From Thermodesulfovibrio sp. 3462-1 (GTDB lineage Bacteria > Nitrospirota > Thermodesulfovibrionia > Thermodesulfovibrionales > Thermodesulfovibrionaceae): 64,000 nucleotides of DNA. The stretch lies in NCBI RefSeq assembly GCF_040451425.1, contig NZ_CP144374.1:806001-870000 (forward strand). Direction: 5' to 3'. Positions 39,478 through 48,896 of this stretch are shown one piece after another (position 1 is the stretch's first letter; every line of letters begins with the position of its first letter). The notes under the pieces are model-generated. The model was given only the letters and a program-made list of their open reading frames with translations. It was not told where the DNA came from and searched no databases. The translations under genes were made by a program, and so were the position numbers.

Positions 39478-40730
39478 TGCCTTAACTGTCCTGATCCGAA
39501 AACTATGAATTTGGTGCATGTAAGCTCTTCAAGTCCCATTGGACCACGAGCATGAATTTTGTCCGTTGAAATTCCTATTTCAGCACCGAGACCAAATTGA
39601 TATCCATCATTAAGTCTTGTCGAAGCATTAACAAAAACAGCAGATGAGTCAACCTCTCTTAAAAACTTCATTGCCTTATTATAATCTCTCGTAACAATTG
39701 CATCAGAATGGGCTGAACCGTATTTTGTTATGTGCTCAATAGCCTCGTCAATATCCTTTACAACCCTCACATTTAGAATTAAATCAAGGTATTCTTTATA
39801 AAAGTCTTCTTCAGTAACATCCATTACATTTGGATATATTTTCTTTGTCCTTGAACATCCTTTAAGCTGAACTCCAGCCTGTTCAAATCTTTTTAACATT
39901 GCTGGCAAAAATACTTCTGCTACAGCTTCATCTACTAACATTGTTTCCATTGCATTACAGGTTGCAGGTCTCTGTACTTTAGCATTAAAACAAATCTCCT
40001 GAGCCATTTCAAGGTCAGCATCTCTATCAACAAATACATGACATACACCTTTGTAATGTTTAAGTACAGGAATCCTTGAATTTTCAGTAACAGTTCTTAT
40101 GAGGGACTCTCCACCACGAGGAATTATTAAATCTATTAAGCCCTCAAGTTTTATCATCTCAAGAACAGCTTCTCTTTGAGGAATATCAATAAAGCTTACT
40201 ACACCATCATGCATTCCTTCATCTTTTAAAGCTTGTTTTAAAATTTTTACCAATGCTGTGTTTGAGTTTATAGCTTCAGAACCTCCTCTTAAAACAACTG
40301 CATTGCCTGCCTTAAGACATAATCCCGTTACATCTACTGTAACATTTGGTCTTGCTTCATAAATTACTCCAATTACTCCTATGGGAACCCTCATTCTACC
40401 AACAAGCATTCCATTTGGTCTGAGCCACATTTTTGTTATTTCGCCAACCGGGTCTGGTAAGCTTACGACTTCTTCGAGTCCTTTTATCATCTCGTCAATT
40501 CTTTTTTCTGTTAAAGTAAGCCTGTCAATTAAAGCTTTTGAAAGTCCTTTTTCTTGAGCTCTTTGCACGTCAACTCCGTTTGCCTTAATCAGTTCATCCT
40601 TTCCATGCTTAAGATACTCAGCCATCCTATTAAGAATTTTGTTTTTCCTTTCTGTTGAGGCTTTTCCAATAAGTATTGAAGCCTCTTTAGCTTCCTTTGC
40701 TTTGCTTAAAACCAATTGTTTAAGCTCCAT
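39474..40730 (-). CDS. proA: Glutamate-5-semialdehyde dehydrogenase (gamma-glutamyl phosphate reductase)
   Basis: Second step of proline synthesis, NADPH-dependent. 418 residues; RMRVPIGVIGVIYEARPNVTVDV, LRGGSEAINSN, QRPATCNAMETMLVDE with the catalytic Cys, and the C-terminal RGPMGLEELT. The ATG at 40730 has a GGAGGTG site; a longer start at 40760 is possible but unlikely. proB is not in the window. Confidence 0.96.
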   Translation of the reverse strand: MELKQLVLSKAKEAKEASILIGKASTERKNKILNRMAEYLKHGKDELIKANGVDVQRAQEKGLSKALIDRLTLTEKRIDEMIKGLEEVVSLPDPVGEITKMWLRPNGMLVGRMRVPIGVIGVIYEARPNVTVDVTGLCLKAGNAVVLRGGSEAINSNTALVKILKQALKDEGMHDGVVSFIDIPQREAVLEMIKLEGLIDLIIPRGGESLIRTVTENSRIPVLKHYKGVCHVFVDRDADLEMAQEICFNAKVQRPATCNAMETMLVDEAVAEVFLPAMLKRFEQAGVQLKGCSRTKKIYPNVMDVTEEDFYKEYLDLILNVRVVKDIDEAIEHITKYGSAHSDAIVTRDYNKAMKFLREVDSSAVFVNASTRLNDGYQFGLGAEIGISTDKIHARGPMGLEELTCTKFIVFGSGQLRQ

Positions 40731-40819
40731 CTTTTCACCTCCGAAAAAATTTAATTGCATATTTTAACTTTTTTTGGTATATTTTATAAAAATATAATTT
40801 TAAAAAGGAGGAGGGTATT

Positions 40820-41002
40820 ATGCCAACACCAGTAGTTGATTACGATCTTTGTGTAGGATGCGGCTCCTGTGTGGAGATATGTCCAGAAGTTTTTGAATTG
40901 AGAGATGACAAAGCCTGGGTTATTGGTCCTGACAAATGTAACACCTGTGACTGTCAGCAAGCAGCTGATCTCTGTCCTGCTCAGGCAATCAAATTGGAGT
41001 AG
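40820..41002 (+). CDS. Ferredoxin, single [4Fe-4S] type
   Basis: 60 residues. CVGCGSCVEICP supplies three cluster ligands and the proline-linked Cys; the C-terminal Cys in DLCPAQA completes a single [4Fe-4S] cluster, while extra Cys in CNTCDCQQA may form a disulfide or be spare. Low-potential electron carrier for enzymes such as 2-oxoacid oxidoreductases. Strong AAGGAGGAGG site. Monocistronic: it is divergent from proA and ends at a terminator. Confidence 0.93.
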   Translation: MPTPVVDYDLCVGCGSCVEICPEVFELRDDKAWVIGPDKCNTCDCQQAADLCPAQAIKLE

Positions 41003-41006
41003 TTTT

Positions 41007-41037
41007 TTGAGGGTGGAGGATAAGCCTCTACCCTCAA
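41007..41037. terminator. Hairpin terminator after ferredoxin, shared with convergent NUDIX gene
   Basis: 13-bp stem (TTGAGGGTGGAGG with CCTCTACCCTCAA, one G-U) and a 5-base loop, immediately between the ferredoxin and NUDIX stop codons. The + strand continues T-rich with a run of T at 41048-41054. Confidence 0.75.
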
Positions 41038-41598
41038 TTAATTTATAAATTTTTTTGCAAGCTCTAAAAAACCAAAAATTTTTAAATCTAAATAGTTTCC
41101 CTGCTCTCTTAATTCTTTGAGTTTTTCTAATGCTTCATCAAGGGGAATTTTTAAGACTTCAATATTTTCACTTTCATCAGGAGGATAACTTTTTTTAAGT
41201 TTTTCAGGAGCTTCTTTTACATTTTTTGCAATAAACACTGTTAGAATCTCTGTAGAAAGTCCTGAAGAAACAGGTCCTTCTGCAAGAAAGACAATTTCAT
41301 CTGAAAACAGACCTGTCTCCTCAATCAATTCTCTCTTTGCCACTTCTATCAGTGACTCTTTTCTATCATTTAATCCTGCTGGAAACTCCACAACAAAGCC
41401 ACCAAGCACAGGTCTGAACTGCCTGATAAAGATAATTTCATTGTTTTCTGTTACTGGTATAACAACAACAATTCCTTTGCAGTTTACTCTTTCAACAGCT
41501 TCCCACTTTCTTATTCTTCCATGATTGTCCTCATAGGAAAGCAAAACAACTCTGAGATATTTTCCCTGCCATGCTATTTCTTTTTTAACAATTTTCAT
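41038..41598 (-). CDS. NUDIX hydrolase, ADP-ribose pyrophosphatase-like
   Basis: 186 residues. The Nudix box GLNDRKESLIEVAKRELIEETGL lies near residues 76-98, preceded by VIFIRQFRPVLGGFVVEFPAG, the pattern of ADP-ribose pyrophosphatases. Likely cleaves ADP-ribose or a similar nucleoside diphosphate derivative; the exact substrate is uncertain. It follows the HIT gene by 4 bases at the end of the cimA operon. Confidence 0.88.
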   Translation of the reverse strand: MKIVKKEIAWQGKYLRVVLLSYEDNHGRIRKWEAVERVNCKGIVVVIPVTENNEIIFIRQFRPVLGGFVVEFPAGLNDRKESLIEVAKRELIEETGLFSDEIVFLAEGPVSSGLSTEILTVFIAKNVKEAPEKLKKSYPPDESENIEVLKIPLDEALEKLKELREQGNYLDLKIFGFLELAKKFIN

Positions 41599-41602
41599 GG
41601 TA

Positions 41603-41938
41603 TTATCCGGGAGGCCAATGCATCTGCCTTCCAGCTAAAAGATGAAAGTGAACATGGTAAACTGTCTGACCTGCCTCATGATTGCAGTTCATAACCACTC
41701 TAAAGCCTCTTTCATCAATGCCTTTTTCTTTAGCTATTTTTTTTATAACCATAAAAATATGTCCGATAAGTTCTTTATCCTCAATTTCAAGCAGGGTAGA
41801 GTAGTGCTTTTTCGGAATTACAAGAATGTGAACTGGTGCCTGTGGAGCAATATCTTCAAAGGCTAAAACTAATTCATCCTCATAAACAATCTTTGATGGA
41901 ATCTCCTTTTTTATAATTCTGCAAAATATACAATTCAT
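41603..41938 (-). CDS. HIT family nucleotide hydrolase
   Basis: 111 residues, HINT-like branch of the histidine-triad superfamily. It has a zinc-type [19 protein letters not shown] start and the triad [17 protein letters not shown] at the C-terminus. Hydrolyses AMP-linked small molecules; physiological substrate unknown. Overlaps the hisI stop by 4 bp. Confidence 0.93.
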   Translation of the reverse strand: MNCIFCRIIKKEIPSKIVYEDELVLAFEDIAPQAPVHILVIPKKHYSTLLEIEDKELIGHIFMVIKKIAKEKGIDERGFRVVMNCNHEAGQTVYHVHFHLLAGRQMHWPPG

Positions 41939-42270
41939 TTTACACTCTGGAAATCAATTTTTCTATAAAAACAGGTTCTGTTTCCAGTATGGCATGCTCC
42001 TTTACCATGTTGTTTAACCATGACAAGAAGGGTATCAGCATCACAATCGTAGTAAATCTCCTTTACTTCCTGAACACAGCCAGAGGTTTCACCCTTTTTC
42101 CAGTAAGTCTGTCTTGAACGAGACCAGAAATGGGTAAACCCTGTTTCAATGGTTCTCCTTAATGCTTCTTTATCCATGTAAGCAACCATTAAAACTTCCT
42201 TTGTATCTATCTCCTGAATTACTGCTGGAATGAGACCATTTTCGTCAAATTTCAGTTCTGGCAGATTCAT
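41935..42270 (-). CDS. hisI: Phosphoribosyl-AMP cyclohydrolase
   Basis: Third step of histidine synthesis. 111 residues, HisI without the HisE domain. Motifs: [15 protein letters not shown], the metal-binding DCDADTLLV and [16 protein letters not shown] site upstream; it starts 26 bp before the end of cimA. It is separate from other his genes. Confidence 0.96.
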   Translation of the reverse strand: MNLPELKFDENGLIPAVIQEIDTKEVLMVAYMDKEALRRTIETGFTHFWSRSRQTYWKKGETSGCVQEVKEIYYDCDADTLLVMVKQHGKGACHTGNRTCFYRKIDFQSVK

Positions 42271-43849
42271 TTTTCTCCTTTTTTATTTTTTCTCTGCAAA
42301 GTTTATACTCAATACTGTCAACTATTGCTTGCCATGAAGCTTCAATTATATTTTCAGATACTCCAACAGTACTCCACACGCTTTCTTCATCTCCTGATTC
42401 TACTAAAACTCTAACTTTTGAAGCAGTGCCTCTGCCTGAATTAACCACCCTGACTTTGTAATCTTTAAGTTTTACTTTTTTTAGTTCAGGATAAAATCTT
42501 TCAAGAGCTTTTCTTAAGGCATTATCAAGAGCATTTACTGGTCCATTCCCTGTGGCAGCAGTATGCTCAATGCTTTTACCAACTTTTACCATTATTGTTG
42601 CCTCACTCAATGTTGGTTCATCTCCTTTTCTTTTTTCATCTATAACTCTAAATCCAATTAAATCAAAAAATTTCCTCTTTAATCCCAGCGTCTTTCTGAA
42701 TAAAAGTTCAAGCGATGCTTCAGCTCCTTCAAATTGAAATCCTTCATTCTCTAAAGTTTTCACAGCATCAACTATTGCTTGGACCTCAGGAGAATTGGGA
42801 TCAAGATTAATACCAAATTCTTCTGCCTTTTTAAGGATATTGCTTTTCCCTGCAAGGTCAGAAACAAGTATTCTTTGACGATTTCCAACAAGCTCAGGTC
42901 TTATATGTTCATAGGTTTCTGGACGCTTTCTAACTGCACTGACATGAACTCCTCCTTTATGAGCAAAGGCACTTTCTCCTACAAATGGCTGTCTTTTAAA
43001 AGGAATGAGATTGGCTATTTCATAAATAAATCTTGAAATTTCAGTGAGTTTTTTTAATCTGTCTTCATCAAGGCATTTAAATCCAAGTTTCAACTGCAGA
43101 TTTGGAATAACAGAGCAAAGGTTGGCGTTTCCACATCTTTCACCAAATCCGTTCATAGTTCCTTGAACCTGAGTAACTCCATTTAAAACTGCTGTAATAC
43201 TGTTAGCAACAGCGCAGTCAGAATCATTATGAGCATGAATTCCTAAAGGAGTATTTATTGATTTTTTAACCTCTTTTACAATTTTTTCTACATCAGCTGG
43301 AAGGCTTCCACCGTTTGTGTCGCAGAGTATAATACAGTCTGCCTTAGCCTCCTGAGCAGTTTTTAAACATTTAATGGAATACTCGGGATTGTCTTTATAT
43401 CCATCAAAAAAGTGTTCAGCATCAAAAAAGACTTTTTCAGCGTACTTTTTTAAATAACTGACTGTATTAAAAATAAGCTCAAGGTTTTCTTCAAGAGATA
43501 TTTTAAGAGCTTCTGTTACATGAAAATCCCAGGTTTTGCCAAAAATTGTTAATATTCTGGCTTCTGAGGCAATAAGGGATTTCACATTTGAATCACTTTC
43601 TACTTTTATTTTTGGTCTGTGGGTGCTTCCAAAGGCAACTACAGTGGCGTTTTTGAGATTAAGTTTCTTTACTTTTTTAAAGTATTCAGCATCCTTTGGA
43701 TTTGAGCCAGGCCATCCACCTTCTATGTAATGAATTCCAAGTTCATCAAGTTTTTCAGTGATTCTTAATTTATCATCAACTGAAAAAGAGATATCCTCTG
43801 CCTGTGAACCATCTCTTAGAGTTGTATCGTAAATTTCTACAGTTTGCAT
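42245..43849 (-). CDS. cimA: (R)-citramalate synthase
   Basis: 534 residues. Condenses pyruvate and acetyl-CoA to citramalate, giving 2-oxobutyrate for isoleucine without threonine. N-terminal barrel: [34 protein letters not shown] and GGVHVSAV; C-terminal LeuA-like regulatory domain (about 395-520, [16 protein letters not shown] and [11 protein letters not shown]). The length and DISFSVDDK segment fit CimA better than 2-isopropylmalate or homocitrate synthase. Near-leaderless start, no ribosome site. Confidence 0.92.
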   Translation of the reverse strand: MQTVEIYDTTLRDGSQAEDISFSVDDKLRITEKLDELGIHYIEGGWPGSNPKDAEYFKKVKKLNLKNATVVAFGSTHRPKIKVESDSNVKSLIASEARILTIFGKTWDFHVTEALKISLEENLELIFNTVSYLKKYAEKVFFDAEHFFDGYKDNPEYSIKCLKTAQEAKADCIILCDTNGGSLPADVEKIVKEVKKSINTPLGIHAHNDSDCAVANSITAVLNGVTQVQGTMNGFGERCGNANLCSVIPNLQLKLGFKCLDEDRLKKLTEISRFIYEIANLIPFKRQPFVGESAFAHKGGVHVSAVRKRPETYEHIRPELVGNRQRILVSDLAGKSNILKKAEEFGINLDPNSPEVQAIVDAVKTLENEGFQFEGAEASLELLFRKTLGLKRKFFDLIGFRVIDEKRKGDEPTLSEATIMVKVGKSIEHTAATGNGPVNALDNALRKALERFYPELKKVKLKDYKVRVVNSGRGTASKVRVLVESGDEESVWSTVGVSENIIEASWQAIVDSIEYKLCREKIKKEKNESARTEI

Positions 43850-43855
43850 AAAAGT

Positions 43856-43866
43856 AATATATTATA
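43856..43866 (-). promoter_or_regulatory. -10 boxes, predicted leaderless start of cimA
   Basis: Overlapping TATAAT and TATATT on the minus strand; TATATT ends 6 bases before the ATG at 43849. A TTGCTT lies 18 bp upstream of TATATT. Confidence 0.5.
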
Positions 43867-43889
43867 TTTTTGAATTATTAAGCAAGATG

Positions 43890-43898
43890 TGTTATATT
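43890..43898 (+). promoter_or_regulatory. Extended -10 promoter of iorA
   Basis: TGTTATATT about 32 bases before the iorA ATG, leaving a leader of about 26 nt with an AAAAGGTGA ribosome site. It shows the contrast with the leaderless starts elsewhere. Confidence 0.4.
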
Positions 43899-43930
43899 AA
43901 ATAGCATTAAATTTTTGAAAAGGTGAAGTT

Positions 43931-45481
43931 ATGGCAAAGATTTTAATGTTAGGATGTGATGCAATTGCTCAAGGGGCTATTGAAGCAGGAATCTCTTATG
44001 CTTCTTCCTATCCAGGAACTCCTGCAACACAAATCCTTGAATACATTGCTAAAAATTCTAATGTTGCTGCTGAGTGGTCTGTTAATGAAAAAGTAGCCTA
44101 TGAAGTTGCATATGGTGTGTCTTTGACTGGAAGAAGAGCACTTTGTTCAATGAAACATGTGGGCTTAAATGTTGCATCTGATCCTTTTATGACATCAGCA
44201 TATCTTGGAGTAAGAGGTGGTCTTGTTCTGGCAGTGGGTGATGATCCTGGTGCCTATTCTTCACAGAACGAGCAGGATAGTCGTTTTTATGCTTCTTTTG
44301 CAAAAATTCCATGCTTTGAGCCCTCAGATGCTCAGGAAGCCAAAGATATGACTTATTTAGCCTTTGATATATCTGAAGAATTAGCTCTTCCAGTAATGGT
44401 AAGAAGTATTACAAGACTGCTTCATTGTTATGCTCCTGTAAGCCTGGGCAACATCAATCCTGAAAAAGAAATTAAGCTTGAAAAAAATCCTGATTATTTG
44501 ATTGCCGTGCCAAAAAATGTAATAAGACTCCATAGAGAATTAAATAAAAAGCAGGAAAAAATAAAACAATTTATAGAAAAATACGAATTCAATAAGATTT
44601 TTCCGGGTAAAGAAAAAAGGGGTATAATTGCTTGTGGTATTACATATCTTTATGCAAGAGAATTGGAAGAATCTCTGCCCATTCTTAAAATTTCAGCCTA
44701 TCCAGTGGATGAAAACTTAATTAAAGATTTTGTTACAGCTCTTGATGAGGTAATTGTATTAGAAGAGGGTTATCCTTTTATTGAAAATATTGCAAGAAAA
44801 TACAGTTCAAACATCAGAGGAAAGCTTTCAGGAGATTTACCTCTTGAAGGAGAACTTGGTCCAGAGCCTTTATTTAGAATTTTTGGCAGAATAAAATCTT
44901 CTGATTCAGAAAACGGAGTTATTCCAAGACCTCCAATGCTCTGTCCTGGATGTCCTCATAGAGAGTTTTATAAAGCATTAAATGAAGCCAAACCAATCTT
45001 TGTTACCGGAGATATTGGCTGTTATACTCTTGGAGCAAATCCTCCTCTTAGGGCAATTGATACATGCCTTTGTATGGGCGCAAGTATAAGTAAAGCAGCA
45101 GGAATTGCTTCACAGGGAATAAAGGGAGTTGTTGCTGTAATTGGTGATTCAACCTTTATTCATTCAGGAATCCCAGCACTGATAAATGCAGTTTACAACA
45201 AATTAAATATTCTTGTTTGCATTCTTGATAATTCAGCAGTTGCAATGACAGGACATCAACCAACTCCGATTATTGGAATTACAGCAAAGGGAGAAGAAAC
45301 AAAAAAATTAGACCTTGCTGAACTATGTAAAGCCTGCGGCGCAGATTCAGTGGAAGTTGTTGATCCCTACGATAAAAAAACAACCTATGAAGCAATTAAA
45401 AGAGGACTTGACAATCCTGGAGTTAATGTCATAATAGCTCGCAGAGCTTGTGTTTTACTGGCTAAAAAATTAAAGAGCTAA
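43931..45481 (+). CDS. iorA: Indolepyruvate ferredoxin oxidoreductase alpha subunit lacking the ferredoxin domain
   Basis: 516 residues. TPP-dependent oxidoreductase of aryl pyruvates: pyrimidine-binding half (ASSYPGTPATQILEY, KHVGLNVASDPFM) and TPP-binding half (PPMLCPGCPHREFY, TGDIGCYTLGANPP, DTCLCMGASIS, GDSTFIHSG). The usual C-terminal ferredoxin domain with two [4Fe-4S] clusters is absent: the chain stops after ARRACVLLAKKLKS and no Cys-rich frame follows. The beta subunit is encoded 8 kb away at 53827-54450. Electrons must leave through a separate ferredoxin, possibly the one at 40820. Confidence 0.88.
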   Translation: MAKILMLGCDAIAQGAIEAGISYASSYPGTPATQILEYIAKNSNVAAEWSVNEKVAYEVAYGVSLTGRRALCSMKHVGLNVASDPFMTSAYLGVRGGLVLAVGDDPGAYSSQNEQDSRFYASFAKIPCFEPSDAQEAKDMTYLAFDISEELALPVMVRSITRLLHCYAPVSLGNINPEKEIKLEKNPDYLIAVPKNVIRLHRELNKKQEKIKQFIEKYEFNKIFPGKEKRGIIACGITYLYARELEESLPILKISAYPVDENLIKDFVTALDEVIVLEEGYPFIENIARKYSSNIRGKLSGDLPLEGELGPEPLFRIFGRIKSSDSENGVIPRPPMLCPGCPHREFYKALNEAKPIFVTGDIGCYTLGANPPLRAIDTCLCMGASISKAAGIASQGIKGVVAVIGDSTFIHSGIPALINAVYNKLNILVCILDNSAVAMTGHQPTPIIGITAKGEETKKLDLAELCKACGADSVEVVDPYDKKTTYEAIKRGLDNPGVNVIIARRACVLLAKKLKS

Positions 45482-45531
45482 ATCTAATAAAATATTTCCC
45501 GACATATATTCTAATCAAGCCGTCTGTCTTT

Positions 45532-47928
45532 TCAACACGATCTCTGGTTGGCTGAAGCCTTCTTTAATCTCTTTCCTACTATGTAAGCCTGACCAAGGGA
45601 TATGCAGGCGTCATTGCTTGGAACATTTATGTGATAAAGGGGCTCTATACCTATTTTTTTTAGAGCTTTTATGGTTTCCTTTATTAAATAGGCATTCTGA
45701 AAGACTCCTCCACTTAAGCCAGCTCTGTCAAAGCCTAATTTTTTTCTGAAATATTGTGTAAGTTCAATGATTATTTTGATTATGGTGTTATGAAACTTCC
45801 ATGAGATTTCCGAAACTGGTCTGCCTGCAAGAAAGTCATCAATGAGCTGTTTTATCATGAAGGTGTAATCAATAACTAAAGAACTGGTCTCTTTTTCAGC
45901 TACACTAAAACTGTAGCAGGCTTTTTCAGAATACTCCATACTTGCTTCAATCAAGCTTTCAAGAGCTATTGCTGCCTCTGCCTCAAAGGTGTTGTAATGA
46001 CAGACTCCAAGAAGGGAGGAAACTCCGTCAAAAAGCCTTCCCATTCCAGAAGAAGGGGGGCTAAACTGAGAGAGTTTTTTAAGTTTCAGTATTTGTCTGA
46101 TTTTGTTTTCTTCCATTGTCATTACAACAGGAAGCTTTTTTATTAAACTCATATCTTCTCCGAAAGCATCATCAATCAGAGAAAGAGCTATTCTTGAGCA
46201 CTCCTTTATAGCACTTTCACCTCCTGGCAAACTGATTGGCTTTAGATGGGCAAGTCTTATGAAATCATCAACACTGCAGTATAAAAACTCACTTCCCCAG
46301 ATGCTGCCATCTGTGCCATAGCCTGTTCCATCAAAGGCAATTCCAAAGAGTTCATCTAATCCGTATTCTGCCATGAGGGATGCTATATGACAGTAATGAT
46401 GCTGAAGAGCAAATGCTGGAATTGTCTTTTTTTCTGCATGCTCCTTTGCCCATTTAGTTGAAAAATACATGGGATGTAGATCATGCCCTACAGCTACAGG
46501 CTCTATGCGGTATACTAATTTTAGATTGTTTAAAACCTCCTCATAAAACTCAAGGGTTTCAAGATTTTCCATATCTCCTATGTGCTGACTCATTATTGCA
46601 TAGTTTGACTTTATAAGCGTGAAAGTGTTTTTCAGGTCAGCACCTGCTCCGAGAACTTCAGGCAGTTGTTCCCTTAAAGATATTGCTTTTGGAACAAATC
46701 CTCTTGCCCTTCTTATAAAGTAAATATTGCCTTCAAGCTCTCTTACAACAGAGTCATCAACGCGCATAAAGATTTCTCTATTATGCAGCAAAAAAGCATC
46801 TGCCACATTACCAAGTTTTTCTATCGCTTCTTCGTTTTTTGTTATTATTGGTTCTTCAGAGATGTTTCCGCTTGTCATTACAAGAGCTTCAAAGTGAGGC
46901 TGCATCGGTATCTCAAAAGGTTGAGGACTGAGGACTGAAGGCTGAAGGAGCGAAAGCAAGGAGTCTTCTTTTTGCTCTGGATAGTAAAACAACAGATAAT
47001 GAAGTGGCGTATATGGTAACATGAATCCAAGACATGAATTTTTCAGAGCCAGCATATCTGGAAGCATACATTCAGGCCTTTTTCTTAAAAGAACAATAGG
47101 TCGAGTTGGTGAGGTCAAAATTCTTTTTTCAGCTTCTGAAAGAAAACAAAACTTTTCTACTGACTCAATATGAGGACTCATTAAAGCAAAGGGCTTGTTG
47201 CTTCTTTTCTTTCTCTTTCGTAATTCCTCTACTGCCTTTTCATTCTTTGCATCACAGCATAGATGAAATCCTCCAAGCCCTCTTATTGCAAGAATCTTTC
47301 CCTGTTTTATAAGCCTTATAGCCTCTAAAACAGGATTTTCCAGCTCCTTTAATCCTCTGTCAGTCTTTAAAAAAAGCCTTACCTGAGGACCACATACAGG
47401 ACATGCATTTGGCTGAGCATGAAATCTTCTATTTGATGGGTCTTTGTATTCTTTAAGACAATCAGCACACATATTAAAAACAGACATTGTTGTATTTGCT
47501 CTATCATAGGGAACTTTCAATGTAATCGTATAACGAGGACCACAGTTTGTGCAGTTAATGAATGGATAGAGATATCTCCTGTCAGAAGGAGTAAAAAGCT
47601 CTCTTAGACAGTCATTACATATGGATACATCCTCTGAGACATGGGTAAATCCTGCATCATCTATGCTTTCAATTATGTCAAAGCTTTGATAATTATTGGG
47701 CGGAAGCTCCTCAGTATCAATTGAATAAATCTTTGCAAGTGGAGGAGGCTCGTTTCGCAATCTGTTCAGGAACTCATTAACCTTTTCACCTTCTATCTCA
47801 ATTGTTACTCCCTTTGATGTATTTGTAACATATCCATTTAAATTCAGACTTTTTGCAAGATTGTAAACAAAGGGTCTGAATCCTACTCCCTGAACAACTC
47901 CTTTGACTCTTATGTGGAGGCGTTTCAT
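45532..47928 (-). CDS. hypF: Carbamoyltransferase HypF
   Basis: Makes the cyanide ligand precursor for NiFe-hydrogenase by carbamoylating HypE. 798 residues: acylphosphatase domain (VKGVVQGVGFRPFVYNLA), two zinc fingers (CNDCLRELF...CTNCGPRYT; CADCLKEY...CPVCGPQ), YrdC-like domain (KQGKILAIRGLGGFHLCCDA...LVMTSGNISEEPI) and Kae1-like domain (ALQHHYCHIASLMAE, LSGGVFQNAYL). An insertion near residues 322-337 is encoded by heptamer repeats. It starts 3 bases after rnhB; no other hyp gene is near. Confidence 0.94.
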   Translation of the reverse strand: MKRLHIRVKGVVQGVGFRPFVYNLAKSLNLNGYVTNTSKGVTIEIEGEKVNEFLNRLRNEPPPLAKIYSIDTEELPPNNYQSFDIIESIDDAGFTHVSEDVSICNDCLRELFTPSDRRYLYPFINCTNCGPRYTITLKVPYDRANTTMSVFNMCADCLKEYKDPSNRRFHAQPNACPVCGPQVRLFLKTDRGLKELENPVLEAIRLIKQGKILAIRGLGGFHLCCDAKNEKAVEELRKRKKRSNKPFALMSPHIESVEKFCFLSEAEKRILTSPTRPIVLLRKRPECMLPDMLALKNSCLGFMLPYTPLHYLLFYYPEQKEDSLLSLLQPSVLSPQPFEIPMQPHFEALVMTSGNISEEPIITKNEEAIEKLGNVADAFLLHNREIFMRVDDSVVRELEGNIYFIRRARGFVPKAISLREQLPEVLGAGADLKNTFTLIKSNYAIMSQHIGDMENLETLEFYEEVLNNLKLVYRIEPVAVGHDLHPMYFSTKWAKEHAEKKTIPAFALQHHYCHIASLMAEYGLDELFGIAFDGTGYGTDGSIWGSEFLYCSVDDFIRLAHLKPISLPGGESAIKECSRIALSLIDDAFGEDMSLIKKLPVVMTMEENKIRQILKLKKLSQFSPPSSGMGRLFDGVSSLLGVCHYNTFEAEAAIALESLIEASMEYSEKACYSFSVAEKETSSLVIDYTFMIKQLIDDFLAGRPVSEISWKFHNTIIKIIIELTQYFRKKLGFDRAGLSGGVFQNAYLIKETIKALKKIGIEPLYHINVPSNDACISLGQAYIVGKRLKKASANQRSC
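46921..46962. repeat. Heptanucleotide repeat inside hypF
   Basis: On the + strand four consecutive heptamers (TTGAGGA, CTGAGGA, CTGAAGG, CTGAAGG) run from 46921 to 46948, then degenerate AGCGAAA and GCAAGGA. It encodes a Leu/Ser/Pro/Gln-rich loop just before the LVMTSGN motif. The CTGAAGG unit is the same as in pyrC. Confidence 0.75.
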
Positions 47929-47931
47929 GTA

Positions 47932-48537
47932 TTAGAATAACATTAATTCTCTTACTGGAGAAAAGCTTTTTCTGTGAATAGGGCAGGGTCCGAATTTTTT
48001 TAAAGCCCTTAGATGTTCCTTTGTAGCATATCCTTTGTGTCTGTCAAAACCATACTGATAGTATTTTTCATGATATTGCCTCATTATTCTGTCCCTTGTT
48101 ACTTTGGCTACAATGCTTGCAGCAGCAATCGAAGCACTCTTCTGGTCTCCCTTTATGATTGCTTTCTGTGGAATTTTTAAATCTGGCAGGTAAACAGCAT
48201 CTATCAGTAAAAACTCTACATTTCTGCCAAGATTTTTATAAGCAAGGCTCATTGCAAGACGGGTAGCTTCAAGAATGTTTATTCTGTCAATCAGCTCTAC
48301 ATCAATAATTCCAATTCCAACAAAAGCGTTGCTGATTATTTTTTCAAAAAAGCTTTCTCTTTGTTCAGGAGTTAATTCTTTTGAATCCTTTATGCCTTCA
48401 ATAAAAACGTTATCTCTGAAACTCACACAGGCTGCTACAACAGGACCTGCAAGGCATCCTCTTCCAGCTTCGTCTATACCTGCAATGCTTCTGTAACCCT
48501 GAGAAAGGATTTCATCATCAAAGGCAAAGAGGTTCAT
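47932..48537 (-). CDS. rnhB: Ribonuclease HII
   Basis: Cleaves RNA of RNA-DNA hybrids and single ribonucleotides in DNA. 201 residues; active-site acidic residues in [19 protein letters not shown] and [11 protein letters not shown], then [19 protein letters not shown]. Start overlaps the rplS stop by 4 bp. rplS-rnhB order is common. Confidence 0.96.
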   Translation of the reverse strand: MNLFAFDDEILSQGYRSIAGIDEAGRGCLAGPVVAACVSFRDNVFIEGIKDSKELTPEQRESFFEKIISNAFVGIGIIDVELIDRINILEATRLAMSLAYKNLGRNVEFLLIDAVYLPDLKIPQKAIIKGDQKSASIAAASIVAKVTRDRIMRQYHEKYYQYGFDRHKGYATKEHLRALKKFGPCPIHRKSFSPVRELMLF

Positions 48538-48896
48538 GCCTTTTGATACTCTGTCTTTTCTTTAACCTTTGCCTCTTTTCCTTTCTTTGTTCTCAAGTAA
48601 TAAAGTTTAGCCCTTCTTACATCACCTTTTCTTACCACTTCAATTTTGTCAATTATTGGGCTATGGAGTGGGAATACACGCTCTACACCGACTCCAAAAG
48701 AGATTTTTCTTACTGTAAAGGTCTCTCTTAATCCTCCGCCTCTACGAGCAATAACAATACCTTCAAAAACCTGAATTCTTTCTTTGTCTCCCTCTTTTAC
48801 CTTGACATGAACCTTAAGAGTATCTCCTGGTTTGAAATCAGGAATATCTGTTTTCTTAAATCTCTCCTCTATGGCTCTAATTATTAACTGGTTCAT
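48534..48896 (-). CDS. rplS: 50S ribosomal protein L19
   Basis: 120 residues; [35 protein letters not shown] and [43 protein letters not shown] are the L19 signatures. Overlaps trmD by 20 bp in a different frame. Part of rpsP-khpA-trmD-rplS. Confidence 0.97.
   Translation of the reverse strand: MNQLIIRAIEERFKKTDIPDFKPGDTLKVHVKVKEGDKERIQVFEGIVIARRGGGLRETFTVRKISFGVGVERVFPLHSPIIDKIEVVRKGDVRRAKLYYLRTKKGKEAKVKEKTEYQKA

Noticed and set aside
45482-45531. Missing ferredoxin domain of IorA encoded out of frame downstream
   Set aside because: The 50-bp gap to hypF has no Cys-rich reading in any frame.
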